In this document: positions 46,936 through 60,599 of the stretch, piece after piece
How the letters are laid out: each line of letters starts with the position of its first letter
Position numbering within the stretch: the stretch's first letter is position 1
Assembly (NCBI GenBank): GCA_027924645.1
Contig: BSBN01000293.1
Coordinates: 10,812,501 to 10,876,500 of the forward strand
Source of the DNA: Cunninghamia lanceolata
Taxonomy: Eukaryota > Streptophyta > Pinopsida > Cupressales > Cupressaceae
DNA length: 64,000 nucleotides
Direction: 5' to 3'
Position numbers and translations under genes: made by a program
The notes under the pieces: generated by a model
What the model saw: only the letters and a program-made list of their open reading frames with translations
The model's database searches: none
What the model was told of the DNA's origin: nothing

Positions 46936-47899
46936 TGTTGGAATACTCACTATCATTGAGAGGGGGGTCAATAAGTGATATACAAAAACCTTTTTCAATA
47001 ATCTTTAAAACTTTTCAAAGGGAAGAATATAAGTGCACATCAAGAAAAACATTCACACATGACACCAGTATTTATGTGGAAACCCTATGAGGGAAAAAAC
47101 TACTGAGAGTTCCTTGAGTCTACTACTCAAATCCAACCTCAAAAGAAAGATGATTACAATTGTTTTAGAAGCACCTACTTCCAGGTACAACCACACCCAA
47201 TACACTATTTTTGGGACACCAACCCCAAGGTACAATGCAACCTAATCAGTACAAACTCTTCTAAAGACACCAACCTCAATGAGGCACCAACCCCAATCAG
47301 GACACTCCAAAATCCTTAAAAATGTAACAAATAAATGTGCAAGATATGATTCTAAACAATCTAGTTTGCACCATTCAAATACATACAATCCCCTCTGTAA
47401 AACCAATATTCTAATTAGAAAAGTGAGTTCTTGACAGTGCTCTACATTTAATCTTTGAATCATTATCTCTACATAATAAAGTCCCTGCTTTTCTCTGTGT
47501 TCACAACACATCTATTTGCATTATAAGGCTATAAACAAATTAAATCATGTATAACATTACTCTCTCTATGTGTTCTCATCACAATACTCTATCACATGTA
47601 TTTAACCTTCATTCACTTGAACCCTCTCTCATATGAAGTCTAATGTTGTCTTCACACTAAGATCATCTGACTCAACCTTCATTTTGTCTCTATACTTCAC
47701 AACACTGAAATCATCCTTCATTCTGTCTCTATACTTCACAACACTGAAATCATCCTTATATTGAACTGCCACACGACCTTTACAAAACTGCATATAGATT
47801 AAGATTGATTTGACAAGAAAAACAAAGAGCATACACCTTAATCATGATCTAATAACAAATACAAAGACTTCCTGTCATGTTTGACATTCTAATGCAACA
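46936..47899 (-). repeat. LTR-like element L (possible solo LTR)
   Basis: The left edge TGTTGGAATACTCAC and the following inverted C/G-rich hairpin (TGATAGTGAG-type stem, GAGGGGGG loop) and box GTGGAAACCCTATGAGGGAAAAA have the layout of the 3' end of a copia LTR on the minus strand. The right edge is proposed at ...AATGCAACA (47899), but the flanks (GTTCT, ATTGT) do not form a duplication, so the boundary is uncertain. No internal coding follows. Confidence 0.5.
47676..47753. repeat. 39-bp tandem duplication
   Basis: Two head-to-tail copies (47676-47714, 47715-47753), units beginning CCTTCATTYTGTCTCTATAC, differing at one base. It lies inside L. Confidence 0.85.
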
Positions 47900-50597
47900 A
47901 TTGTCTTTGACAAAACAACTTCACAATCTCTTCAATCAGATGTATTGCAAAATTCTTCTAATATCAGTGTTATCACCTAAATACGCACCCTTGCTATGTC
48001 ACAAAACTTAGCTTACTTGGTGAATCATGGGATCCTTTTTAGGTTTGTGGGTTAGCTATGATGAAAAGGAACCTCCAGAGTGAGCTGGTTCTCTTGGTTC
48101 TATCACCTAGTCTAACCTATTTTACTACTTCACTTGATGGAAAAGGTAGAAAGAATTGCTTGAAATGAACCTCCTACTAAGGTGAAGGACCAAAATGTGT
48201 TTGTTTCAGACCCTAGACTGTAGTTTTGACATACAACTAATCAATGTTTTAGTTGTTTATGCACAACATAAGTGTTTGACATACCTATGTATAAGTATTT
48301 TATTGAAAGGTTTATGTTTTTGTAGTTTTAGAAAGGAAGAAAGTATGTTTTCTTCACAACCTAACATCTGTTTGAACTGTGACACAAACAATAACCTACA
48401 CAAATATATCTTTTCTGCTTGAAAATGATGGAAATAAGACACTCATTTAAGGATTTGCACATAAAAATCACAAAAATGGCATCAATTACCTCACACACAC
48501 AACCAGGATAGAAACTTTGAAGGCCAAAATGCTTTCTTTATTAATAGAAATCTGTATTTTTTTCTTGAAAATGTCTTACAATGAATGATGTTCTACATCA
48601 AGATCTAAGTTACAATCTATGGTTTTTTGCCTCTTACAACTCAAAAACATGAACGTACTAGTGAAAAATGTTGCCTATGGGTCCTATATCTCATCCCAAG
48701 CATAGGAGAGAATATAGGGACTACTTTTGACTGAGTTACAAAGCCTTAAAAGTAGTAAACCTATTTTCAACGCCCAAGAAGAGTCCTAGTTTGATTTGGT
48801 CTTCAAAAGTAGTTGCTTGACTTCTTCAGCTCCTTGAAACTCTCCATTATGGCTTGAAGAGTGGAGGTAGTTGGGATGTGCATCCCTGAAAAGTGGAACT
48901 GCTCCTTGGAAAGCTCCAACAGTTGCCCATGCTTCCCTAGATGCTTGCATGATAGTCAAACTTCCTTTAGTGCTGTCAGAACTGCCCAAACTGATTCATG
49001 AATGCTTGGTACAACTGTATCCTCTCATCCTAACTACCCATTTCATTTTATAAGACATGTGCTTCATGTGTTTGATGTCATTATGACTCCTTGAGGATAT
49101 GTAAAAGGTTATAGAAGTTGCATTTATCTCTAAACTACCCATTTCTGACCATTCTATTACTTGATAATACCTTTTTTCATCATTAAATACTAATGTAAGC
49201 CCTAAATATGAAGTTCTAGGTCTAAAATACTTTCACAATGACTATTTGTGCTATTGGAGTCACAAAAAGATCATCTTTCCTTGACCGATTTGAAGAAAAT
49301 GAGAAAATAAAGTATATTTCAACTAGATTGAAATACACAATGTGTATTTCAACTTTGTTGCTTTCTGGGTTATCTAGAGGTACCATGTCTCCATGGTAAC
49401 AATGGTGGTCTTATGGATTTTCTTCTGAGTCAATCTCACCCAATCAATGTCTTCATCAAAGTCTAGTTGGCACTGTCAATGTCTTTTCATGGCATCTTTC
49501 TTGTTCTGTAGAGCTCCTGTATCTCCTCTTTCAGGTGACTGTTCCTCTATTCCTTGCATGCATTTATTGGTGACTATCCTCTTAGGTTCATTGCCATACT
49601 ATCTCAAGCCTTTAATGATTTCCTTTTGTCCACTACGGACTGTCTACCATCATTCTATTGTCACACTGTCAACAAGACTATTACACATTCTTTGGAATGA
49701 TTGTTCTTTGCTTTGTGACATCTCATTGTTTGGTCCTTCTTTGTATAAAAGTCTTGTTAGACTATTCTTCTTTGCCATTTAGGATTGCTTTCTCAGGCTT
49801 TTGTAGGACTATTTCATCAGTCTTATTAGGGCTATTTTGTCAGCTTTGACTGTTCCTAAAGAACCCGCAGTGTTATCTCTTTCTTGGCAGACCCTAATTG
49901 TAAGTATGGTATTGTTTCCCTTTCACTATTTATAGTATCTACATACTATTCCACAAAATTGTAGGTTACTCAATATTGCCCTTTGATTACCTTTCACATG
50001 GTGACTTGTTTGCTTGAGGACATGCTTCAATGACTATGGCAGATCATCCTTGAAGATTGAGATGAACTTCTTGCAAGTGACACCTCTAGATATGTAATAA
50101 AAATCCTATGTGAATGGTGATACTTCTAAAGGACTCCTCACTTGTAGATGGGTAGTGAAGACTTGTAGGAGGATCAGTAGGGTAATCCACTATCAAAACT
50201 TCAATTTTGTCAAAGTTTATGACACCTTCTTCAAGTTGTAGACCTCATTTTGACATAGGTTTTTTAAGAGGATACCCTAACTTCAATAAAGTTTGAACAA
50301 CTTGACAATCACTCTGAGCTCACTTCCATTACCCAACTACCTTTCACATCTTACTGTCTTAGACATAGGAAACCCTACATGGATCTTCCATGAGTGACAC
50401 AAGTGAAATCAATAATTATTTAAACTTATTCACTAACTATGTAGAGTTGAAAGGAGTTTAACTGAGGTTTGGGACCTATTTAAATAGTACACTTGACAAA
50501 TATGAAACTATTTTTACAAATTCTAGACTTTTACTCACCTTAATATTACTACATACTCATACCCATTGTTAAACTTGTGATCACTGTTCTTATTTTT
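47900..50597. other. Unclassified sequence left of element C
   Basis: No supported gene. Short open frames on both strands lack domains. It is continuous with 57824 onward if element C is removed, so this is one older region of unknown type. Confidence 0.4.
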
Positions 50598-51927
50598 GTT
50601 GAAATTAGGGCAGACAACTGAGAGGGGGGGTGAATTAGTTGTCACAAAACTTTATCTTTTGCTGCATTTAATCTTGTTTACCACTTATTAACAAATTACT
50701 GATATAACCATGAAAGCATGAATCAACAACACATGAGCAGAAACACAATCAACACACATAACACTAGGATATTTATGTGGAAACCTGGTTAAGGGAAAAA
50801 CCACGGTGGGGGTTAACCCACAAGATTTATTCTCTGTTAAAAGAATAGAAAAATGGGAAGGCACTTGCCTTCGGGCACACTATCCAGAGCTCACTACTCC
50901 AAGAGACTCACTATCTACAAAAACATTCACATGGTTAACACTGAAAGGTTGAACTGAGAAACAACATCTTCTCCATGCCAAGGTTCAGTTCCATTGAAGT
51001 TCACAACACCTCTACTCTGACCCTAAAAAATTCTTCGCTACCTCCGCATTTTCATAGACATGGACACATTTACATGACTTCATTACACTTATTTATACAT
51101 GACATTGACTTTGGAATGAACATCAAAGTCAACCTTACAATCATCTATCTGGAACATTCTCCAAGATAGGCATTACGAGAAATTACAATCACAAGACTTG
51201 ACTTAATACAAAATGCTATAGAGGACCACTACACTGTTAGCCAAACATAGCTGGGACTCAAATCTTCCTTAAACAACACACCACGTTGCATAGAACTTCT
51301 CTTAGATCATTCGCAACACGTACCAAGCATCCGATCGGTCAAGACTGGAAAGAAAAACAACACCCAAAGAGAAATCTTCAACTATGAGCTCAATCCTCAA
51401 TACAGACCACCAACACAATAGACACATGATCCAGAGACCTCCACAAGCACAATGAAATCAACAAGAACAACTGCACCACGTCAAATTACTAGAATCACTT
51501 GCATCTTCATACGGGAACTTAAGAACACTAACTGTCATGACTGTCACACTAGAAAGATTGCTTGCGGACCTCCAAACCATGAACCACTTGAGTTGAGGAT
51601 ACACACCAACATCCCAAACATACTTCTAGAACCACAGACCATAATATTCCAATGCAGAGCAATCCGGACCAAATTCCTGTCACTCTGTTACCTCTGACAA
51701 CTGTAAAACCCAGTTCTACTCAGATGGCCATAACTTCACCAATCCTCCATGTGGATCTCTCAAATCTTAACTAGAGCAACTTCAGAAAATCCTCTTCAAA
51801 ACCCTTTAATCTAGAGACTCTTATCTTCATCTCACTAGGAATGCGGAGCAATCTACTTTACTGAACTGCACTGTCTTCACTATTGTTGACATCAATGACA
51901 ACACATCATAGGCACATATTTGCAACA
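50598..51927 (-). repeat. Element C: 3' LTR
   Basis: Minus strand: starts TGTTGCAAATATGTGCC and ends ...CCCTAATTTCAACA. Box CCTGGTTAAGGGAAAAACC on the plus strand near 50785. Terminal hairpin GACAACTGA / TTAGTTGTC (plus coordinates 50614-50622, 50635-50643). Confidence 0.92.
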
Positions 51928-52280
51928 ATCTCCCCCTTTTTCGTTGATGGTAACATATGATGTGAAAAACTGATTCAACCATAAAGGCAAGGACTTCTCC
52001 CCCTTTCTCTTATCACACTTGCAACCACTTTCTTCATTGCTCCCCCTTTCACTAGCAACTACTTCTGCATTTTTCACATGACTTCTCTCCCCCTTTGACA
52101 TCAATGGAAAAGGGCACATATTTGCAATCATCTCTCCCCCTTTTTGTTTCTTAGATAAAACCAAAGTGAAGTCCAAAATTAACATACTGACTACTCTCCC
52201 TAAGTAGCATCCCCTTAACACCAATCCGGATCACAAGATATGACTGTGAGTTCCATCGGACTGATGCACACTAGTGCACC
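51928..52280 (-). other. Element C: 3' untranslated region and polypurine tract
   Basis: On the minus strand AAAAAGGGGGAGA lies directly before the LTR (51930-51943). A copy of the LTR start, TGCAAATATGTGCC, is at 52113-52126, identical to 51911-51924, and is itself preceded by another purine tract (52132-52146) and followed by one at 52088-52098. The inverted repeat with the LTR is more decayed than in A, B and D. Confidence 0.75.
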
Positions 52281-55200
52281 TTAGTTCTGAACAAGAGGGG
52301 TAATAACCCCTAGCTTCACTCTGAGATACTCAAAAGTGTCCTTAGGTAGCAGCTTAGTGAAGATATCTACACTCTGATCCTTTGAAGAAACAAACTCTAA
52401 TCTGACTTCATTCTCATATACCTTCTCTCTCAAAAAGTGAAACTTGATGGATATGTGCTTTGTCTTTGAATGCAACACTGGATTCTTTGAGATGTTTATT
52501 GCACTTAAATTATCACAGAAGATTGTAACAGGCTCTTCAAACACAATTTTGATATCCTTTAACATTTGCTTCATCCACAAAACTTGAGTACAATTACTTG
52601 CTGCTGCTATATACTCTGCCTCTGCAGTAGACAGAGATATTGCCTCCTACTTTTTGCTCAACCAAGAAACCAATCTCTTTCCCAAGAAAAAAACACCACC
52701 ACTAGTACTCTTCCTATCATCCACATCTCCTGCGCAATCAGCATCTGCATATGTATGAAGAGTGAAATCATCATCCTTAGGATACCATAAACCATAATCA
52801 GATGTCCCCTTCAGATATCTAAAAATTCCTTTGACTGCTACAACATGAGATTCTCTAAGATCAGCTTGATATCTAGCAACAAGGACAACTACATTAATAA
52901 TATCAGGTCTGGTTTGACTCAGATAAAGCAGTCCTCCAATCATTGATCTATAGCTTTTCTGATCTGCTTTAGGGGAATCATCATCTTTACTCAACTTGCA
53001 TCCGGTTATCATAGGAGTACTCACTGGTTTTGAATCCTCCATTCCAAACTTTTTCAACAACTCTTTCACATACTTAGACTGAGATATGAAGATGCCCTTA
53101 TCTGACTGAATGATTTGTAGACCTAAGAAGAAATTCATTTCACCAAACATGGACATCTCAAATTCACTTTGCATCTATCTGATCAGCAAATTTTTTACAC
53201 ATGCTTTCATTTCCACCAAAGATGATATCATCAACAAATACCTCAACAATCAAGATGTGTTCATGATCAATTTTGAAATAAAGATTACTCTCAGTTGTGC
53301 CTTTGCTAAAACCTAACTTTAGCAGATACTTATCTAATCTTGCATACCAGGCTCTTGGGGCTTGTTTAAGTCCATACAATGTTTTCCTCAATCTGCACAT
53401 CTTATCTCCTTGATCAGGCAACTGGAATCCTTCTAGTTGCTCAATGTAGACTTCTTCCAACTCTCCATTTAGGAATACTAACTTGACATCCATCTGGTAA
53501 ACTTTGAAATCTTTGTAAGCAACAAAGGCAATAAATAATCTGACTACTTTGATTCTTGCCACCAAAGCAAAAGTTTCTTAAAAATCAATTCCCTCTACCT
53601 GAGAATATCCTTTGCACACCAATCTTGCTTTGTTTCTCACAACTTCACCATCTTCATTCAATTTATTCTAGAAGACCCGTTTAGTTCCAATTACATTTTT
53701 GTTTTCAGGTCTAGGAACAAGATCCCAAGTATGATTCTTTTCAATCTGCATTAATTCTTCTTCCATTTCTTTTACCCAACTTTCATCATTATAAGCTTCA
53801 TTCACTGATTTTGGTTCAATCTTTGAAATCAAACAATACTCTAGTTGTTCTTCAGCAAATTTTATTCTAGTTTGAACACCTTTATTTTTATCTCCTATAA
53901 TCTAATCTTCCAAATGATTCAACCTTACATACCTAGGAGTTTTGGGATTTTCTTGAACTTATTCCTCAACATTTGCACTAGCTTCTTAAGTCACTAGATT
54001 CTCCAGAGCAATTTGAATATGAGTTTGATTTTGAACTTGCTTTCCTTTATTTAGACTTTCATTTTGATCATCTGATTCATATCCACAAGACTTGGAAGGA
54101 CTCTTCTTGCTTTCATCAACCTTGACATTAGCACTTACAACAATCCTTTTCAATTTCTTGTTAAAGTACTGGTATGCCTTGCTTTGGTTAGAATAGCCTA
54201 GAAATATTCCTTCATCACATCTTGCATCAAACTTGCCTAGGTCTTCATCTCTCTTGATATAGCATTTACTACCGAAAACTCTGAAGTATTTCACAATAGG
54301 AGCATTACCAAACCACATTTCATAAGGTGTTTTACCAGTATTACCTTTGATTTGCACCAGGTTAAGAGTGTAGACAGTAGTACTCATAGCCTGTCTCCAA
54401 TAGACATGTGGAACATTTTCCTCCATCATCATGGTTCTAGCAGACTCTTGAATAGTCTAGTTCTTCCTTTCCACAACTCCATTCTGCCGAGGAGTCCTAG
54501 GAGTAGATAACTGTCTTCTTATTCCATGCTTTTCACAAAATGCATTAAACTCACCGGAGGTAAACTCTCCACCTTTGTCAGATCTCAGACACTTTATCTT
54601 CACACCAATCTCATTCTCCACCATAGCCTTGAACACCTTGAATCTATCAAGAGCCTCTAATTTCTCTCTCAAGAAAGTGGCCCACATCATCTGGGAGTAA
54701 TCATCAATCATCAACATAAAGTATCTATCTCCTTGCAAACTCCTAACTCTGGTAGGACCACACAAATCAGTGTGCACAAGTTCCAACAATCCACTTGAAA
54801 ATTGTTCTTTACTTTTGAATGTAGCTCTGTTCTGTTTGGCCAACTGACATTCCTTACACATGCTATTAGCAGGTTTCATAAGCTTTGGAAAATCTCTCAC
54901 AGCCTGAGTAGTACTTATCTTGACAATGTTATCAAAGTTTACATGACACATTCTCCTATGCCATAACCAACTCTGATCAATCTAAGAAATCAAACAACTT
55001 TTACCAGTACCACTTAAATGAAAGATATTACTTCTATTCTGTGTACCAGATGCAATCTCAGTTTCGGAGCTTCCCAAAATTTTGCATTTTCCATCCTTGA
55101 ATTGGAGATCATACCCTTTGTCAACCAATTGTCCAACATTGAGAAGATTATGCTTCAACCCTTCTACATACAAAACATCATTAGTGTTATTCTTACCATC

Positions 55201-56423
55201 AAGAGAGATGGATCCTCTGCCATGGATTCTACCAGTTGAATTATCTCTAAACTTCACAATTCCACCTTCATATCTTTCCAAACTTACAAACTTACTTTTA
55301 TCACCAGTCATATGATGAGAACATCCACTGTCAATCACCCATTCATCCTTTTCTTTAAGCTGAGTAGCCAAGGCACTTTCCACATTCACACAGCTAGTAG
55401 ATTCAGTAGGCACCAGATCTTCTTCTTTGATAGCAATGAACACCCATTCATTTCCAGAGGTACTTCCCATATCAGATTCACCATCTATGACTCCTTCATC
55501 AGTAGCTTCTTGGACATAGTCGTATTTCTTCTGAACCCTAGGTCTGTTAGGGTTTGGCTTTGAAACCCTCTTCAGACATCTTGAAGCAAAATGACCAATC
55601 TTATTGCAAGTAAAACATTTGAAAGGCAACTTTCCTTCATACTTACCGGATCCTCTTGGTAATCTTTTGGAAACAAGGGCTTCAAGTTCTTTAATCTCAG
55701 ATTCATCTTCTTCAAGTTCCTTCCTTGCCTTCTCATATCTAGTTAGTCTTATTGAAGAGATTTCACCTAGATCAAATCTTGGCTTTTCAAAAACACTGGC
55801 CTTAAATGCAGATTCTAATTTAGGAAGAGAATCACCAAACTCACTCATTTCAAAAGCTGAAAGCTTACCAACCAACTGACCCATTGTAACATCTGTCACA
55901 GTCCTGATCTCCTCAATAGCAACAACTCTATGCTTGTATGAAGCAGGTAAAGATCTGAGCACCTTGGCAACAATCTCTGATTCTTCTAGTTTTCCACCAT
56001 TACACTTGATACTACACACAAGTTCATTCACCTTCTGCATGTAGGAAGTGATGTTTTCATCTTCACTCATCCTCAAACATTCATACCTACCCTTCAGGCT
56101 TTGTAACTTAGCACATTTGACACATGCATCACCTTCATATAGAGTTTCAAACTTCTTCTAGATTTCATGAGCAATTTGTAATTCCAAGACATTTTTCATT
56201 TTTTATCAGTCAGGGCACTCAACAATGCTTCTTTAGTCCAAATGTTGTATTCAACTTCTTTGATTTCATCTAGAGTTGTAGGACCATTTTGCGGAGGAGT
56301 ATACTTATTCTTAGTTATCAAACAAAAAGGATCACCCATGCATTGCAAATGGCACTCCATGTGATTCTTCCAAAGAGAGTAATTTGTTCCATCAAATCTT
56401 GGACTATCCTTGTATGTCGACAT
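52281..56423 (-). pseudogene. Element C: decayed copia gag-pol
   Basis: The start is at 56423 (MSTYKDSPRFDGTNY), matching B. Gag to about 55620; knuckle [14 protein letters not shown] (55576-55617); protease [10 protein letters not shown] (near 55330); integrase HTDLCGP (near 54760), SDKGGEF, then QQNG altered to RQNG; RT with FVDDIIFGG (near 53215); RNase H to about 52290, with YADADCAGD where B has YTDADWAGD. Two frameshifts (about 56130 and 53170) and stops (for example 54979-54981, near 54454, several in 53570-53985, near 52645) inactivate it. Gene order is the same as B, with no coiled-coil module. Confidence 0.94.
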
Positions 56424-56465
56424 CCTAGATCTCCTCAAGTGGTCAAGCTTCTTTTAGAGGAACCG

Positions 56466-56477
56466 ACTCTGATACCA
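56466..56477 (-). other. Element C: primer-binding site
   Basis: The minus strand reads TGGTATCAGAGT, one base from the initiator tRNA-Met complement, two bases inside the LTR end. Confidence 0.88.
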
Positions 56478-56479
56478 AT

Positions 56480-57818
56480 TGTTGAAATTAGGGCAGACAA
56501 TTGAGAGGGGAGGGGTGAATCAGTTGTCACAAAACCTTATCTTTTGCTGCATTTAATCTTCTTTACCACTTATTAATAGATTAATGATATAACCATGAAA
56601 GCATGAATCAACAACACATGAGCAGAAACACAATCAACACACATAACACCAGGATTTTTACGTGGAAACCTGGTTAAGGGAAAAACCATGGTGGGGGTTA
56701 ACCCACAAGATTTATTCTTTGTTAAAAGAATAGAAAAATAGGAAGGCACTTGCCTTCGGGCACGTTGTCCAGAGCTCACTGCTCCAAGAGACTCACTATC
56801 TACAAAAACATTCACATGGTTAACACTAAAAGGTTGAACTGAGAAACAACATCTTCTCCATGCCAAGGTTCAATTCCATTGAAGCTCACAACTCCTCTAC
56901 TCTACCCGCAAACACTTCTTGGCTACCTCCGCATCTTCACACACATGGATATATTTACATGACTTCATTACACTTATTTATACATGACATCAACTTTGGA
57001 ATGAACATCAAAGCTAGCCTTACAATCATCTATCTGGAATATTCTCCAAGATAGGCATTACAAGCAATTACAATCACAAGACTTGACTTAATACAAAATG
57101 CTACATGCGGACCACTACACTGTTGGCTAAACATAGATGGGACTCAAATCTTCCTTGAACAACATGCCACACTCCATAGAACTTCTCTAAGATCATCTGT
57201 AACATGCACCAAGCATCCGGTCGACCAAGACTGGAATGAACAGGAACACCCAAAGAGAAATCTTTAACTACAAGCTCAATCCTCAATGCGGACCATGAAC
57301 ACAATAGACACACGATCTAGAGACCTCGACAAGTACAACGAAATCAACAAAAACAACTGCACCACCTCAAATTACCAGAATCAGTTGCATCTTCATATGG
57401 GAACTTAAGAAGACTAACTGTCATGACTGTCACACTAGAAAGATTGCTTGTAGACCTCCAAACCACAAACCACTTGAGTTGAGGATACACACCAACATCC
57501 CAAACATACCTCTAGAACCGCAGACCATAATATTCCAATGCAGAGCAATCCAGACCAAATTCCTATCACTCTGTTACCTCTGAACAACTGCAAAACTTGG
57601 TTCTACTCAGATGGCCATAAATTCACCAATCCTCCATGCAGATCTCTCAAATCTTAACTAAAGCAACTTCAACCAATCCTCTTTAAAACCCTTTAATCTG
57701 TAGACTCTGATCTTCATCTCACTGGGAATGTGAAGCAATCTACTTCTGTCTTCACTGTTTTTGACAAAGAGATATGTTAACATCAATGACATCACATCAT
57801 AGGCACATATTTGCAATG
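56480..57818 (-). repeat. Element C: 5' LTR
   Basis: Collinear with 50598-51927. Hairpin GACAATTGA / TCAGTTGTC (56496-56504, 56520-56528). The outer end is mutated from TG...CA, which would block integrase recognition of that end now. Confidence 0.92.
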
Positions 57819-57823
57819 ATTTT

Positions 57824-60599
57824 ATCAGTCTCATGCTCTCGTTATTCATTGTCAAGGACAATTTCTAGTTAAGGACTATTTATTACAGTCATCACTGACT
57901 GCTTCTCATGACTACTATGTCAGTCCTTCATGATCCCCTGTCATGACTTCTTTATATCCTCATCACACCTCTATATACTGTTCAAACTTTGCATGGCTAA
58001 GGATGTAAGCCTCTTATGACTGCTTCACACTACCTCATGACTGTTATTCATGAAGTCCCTTATGACTTTTATGGCACCAAAATAATGTATTTTCTTTCTT
58101 GGCTGTCATCATGTAGTCCCTTATGACTGTTATCCCTTTTGTATGCTCCCTACAAACCCTATAGGTAAATATGTAGAGTTTGTAAAGATTGACAAAGTCT
58201 TCCATATGGTTTATCAAATTTATCTATGATCATAAGACTTTAGTGTTTGTGTTAGGGTTGGTGAAAAGATTCCATTATTTTGCATCATTGTTTCACTATA
58301 TATCTTCCCTATTCACACTTTCAAACATGATCTCTTCTCAGGTAATATACATTGTGTCCTCAAATATCACAATGGCCTTTGGACAAGAACAAACCATCTA
58401 AGATTGGTATGTGATTGCTTCCTAAATTTCTCCCAACTTTCTAAACACCAAATAGTCTCATGTCTTCTTGACCATTTGAGTATGTGCATTATCTCTCCTC
58501 TATGTTTGTTTGCTAAGAGCCTATATATCCTTGTTTTCTGCTCCTTGAAAAAGGTCGGAGGCTTCTCTTTACACAGTATAAACTCTACTTTCCTGTATTA
58601 GTATGATGTCTCTTAGCTTGACAGGACTCAACCCAAAACCCTAAATATTGGTGCTTACCTCTTTCCATGTCTCCATGGGCTATCACAGTCATATAGTAAC
58701 CATATTTAAACCTGTTAAGGCCTTATTCATGTTTGTCAAAAGCCCATACAAATCTCTGTTTGCTTTGGCTGCTCTTTTCTTCTTAAAGTAGTTTGCTGCT
58801 CCTTCTTCATGGAATGTTCTTGTTGCCTTCCAATACTCTTTATTGATTGTTGACTATCATGTTGTGTGAGTCATTATTGCTACTCTTTTTCAACTCTGTG
58901 ACATGTCTTTTGGACACCCCTGTGTTTCACTTGACTGAGATGACTGCTGCACCTTTCATGTGCATACCTTTGACACACATTTCTAACACCTTCTGAGACA
59001 ATTTTTCTTGTGCTGGGATAGTCATTTCTATATGACTATTTCTTATACTCTTGTGACAGTCACGTTTAGTGGCTGTTCTATTCTTTTGACAGTTAGGTTT
59101 TTGACTTTTTTTCCTTGTGAGAGTCATTTTTTATGATATTTTATTTGTGACAGTACCTTAGAATTATCATGAAACTTTCCTCTAATCTCCATAGCAGGGA
59201 TCAAACTCTTAAGGGCTAAAAAAAACTCTAAAAACTGTATACATACCTCATGAAGTTGAGAAGAGTTTGGTAACCATCTTTGATACATAGTGATGGATTT
59301 GAAATCCTTTGTCAAGGTTTATATTGTCAACCTATCTTAGGGATATATGCCCATTTTTTGTAGATCTCTGACCTTTTTCTACAATTGTTAAGTCCTGTCC
59401 AAACCTTGTATTCCTTCACTATGAGTTTTCATTCTTGATAGCCACTTTTGGTGACTATTTTCTTTCTTGCTTTCCCTTATGTTGTCTCAAGAAGTATTAA
59501 CCTATCACAAAGCCCTTGAACATCGATTGCTTAGGCTCCTTGATCTCTGAATATGCAAGGTCTCTCCTGTGCATACTTTGAACTCCCTTATTGTTATATT
59601 CATCAAGATATCATGCCTATTTTGATGGTGGCACTATGTCAACAATATTTGAAGCACTGTCGTTGATCCTTTGATGATCTTGAAACCCTATCACACTTAC
59701 ACAGAGACTATCACGTGAAACCTATCCATTTCACTTGCCTGAATAGATAAGATCATTGTGTATAGATCCTAAAAACCTCTATCTTTCCTTCCATGGGCCA
59801 TGCATAGGAAAACCAAGTAAATCTCATGAGAAATCATAGGAAAAATGCCTCCAAAACAAAAACCCTAAGATTGCAATGACTCAACAACCTAACTCACTAA
59901 CCTAACTCAAGTTACAAACCATAGAAAATAGGAAAAATGTGGTTTTAGCTTCAAAAAGACCTTCCCTCCATTCTTTTGTATGATTATTTAGAGAAAGAAA
60001 AGGTTTCTTGAATGTAAATGATGCCTTTTTTGACTCTTGTTATTAACGAACCATGCCTTATACATTGATGGGTGACTCTTAAAAATGATAGAGGTGATTT
60101 TGATGACCTATTAGATGTTTCAAGGCAGCTACAAGATAAATTTGAAACCTTAAAACAAAAAACTAGGTGGTATTTTAAAAGTTTACAAGTTCCAAAATAA
60201 CATTAAGATCTCCTTTTTGCATAATAAACTCCTTTCAAAACTTCTCAAAGACTATTTAGACTTTCTGAACAAACCAAGACACCTTTAACCCCTTTGGTGA
60301 CTATTTGAGCTTTATTTGGTGAAAATGTCAACATTTTTGTCGACCTCTACAAAATGCTTGCTTGCTAAGCAACAAAGACCTGTAGCCTTAGTATCCATTG
60401 GACATAGGAGTCAACAAAGGATTGAAACACAATGACATAAATCTATCATACAACTATTAGTACCTTAGGATAGCTAACTAAACACCTAAACTAATTGTGC
60501 TTTAGCACTTGGAGAAAAGACCAACTAACTATGTGCATCAACACTTATTAACTGAAAAGAAACCTATCCTAACCTACCCTAACCAGCAACAAATCTTGT
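57824..60599. other. Unclassified sequence right of element C
   Basis: No supported gene. Recurrent short phrases such as CCCTTATGACTGTTAT (near 58050 and 58120) and GACAGTCA-type words (58900-59150) suggest a decayed repeat. It joins 47900-50597 if C is removed. Confidence 0.4.

Larger units (their letters stand above)
50598..57818 (-). mobile_element. Element C: complete but decayed Ty1/copia element
   Basis: Flanked by the perfect duplication ATTTT (50593-50597 and 57819-57823). LTRs 1330 and 1339 bp enclose a minus-strand gag-pol closely related to B. The outer end of the 5' LTR has lost its canonical terminus (...TTGCAATG where TTGCAACA is expected). Several differences in the first 80 bases of the two LTRs show it is older than B. 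Confidence 0.93.

Noticed and set aside
46936..47899. Full element with L as one LTR
   Set aside because: No second LTR, PBS, polypurine tract or pol motif to the right, and the flanks do not match. Kept only as an LTR-like piece.
48786..48989. Minus-strand open frame of 67 codons (MGSSDSTKGSLTIM...)
   Set aside because: Short and without domain or conserved context. The extended translation has stops close by.
49447..49782. Plus-strand open frame of 111 codons, Cys/Leu-rich
   Set aside because: Composition fits a chance frame in pyrimidine-rich sequence. No signal peptide logic, homology or promoter.
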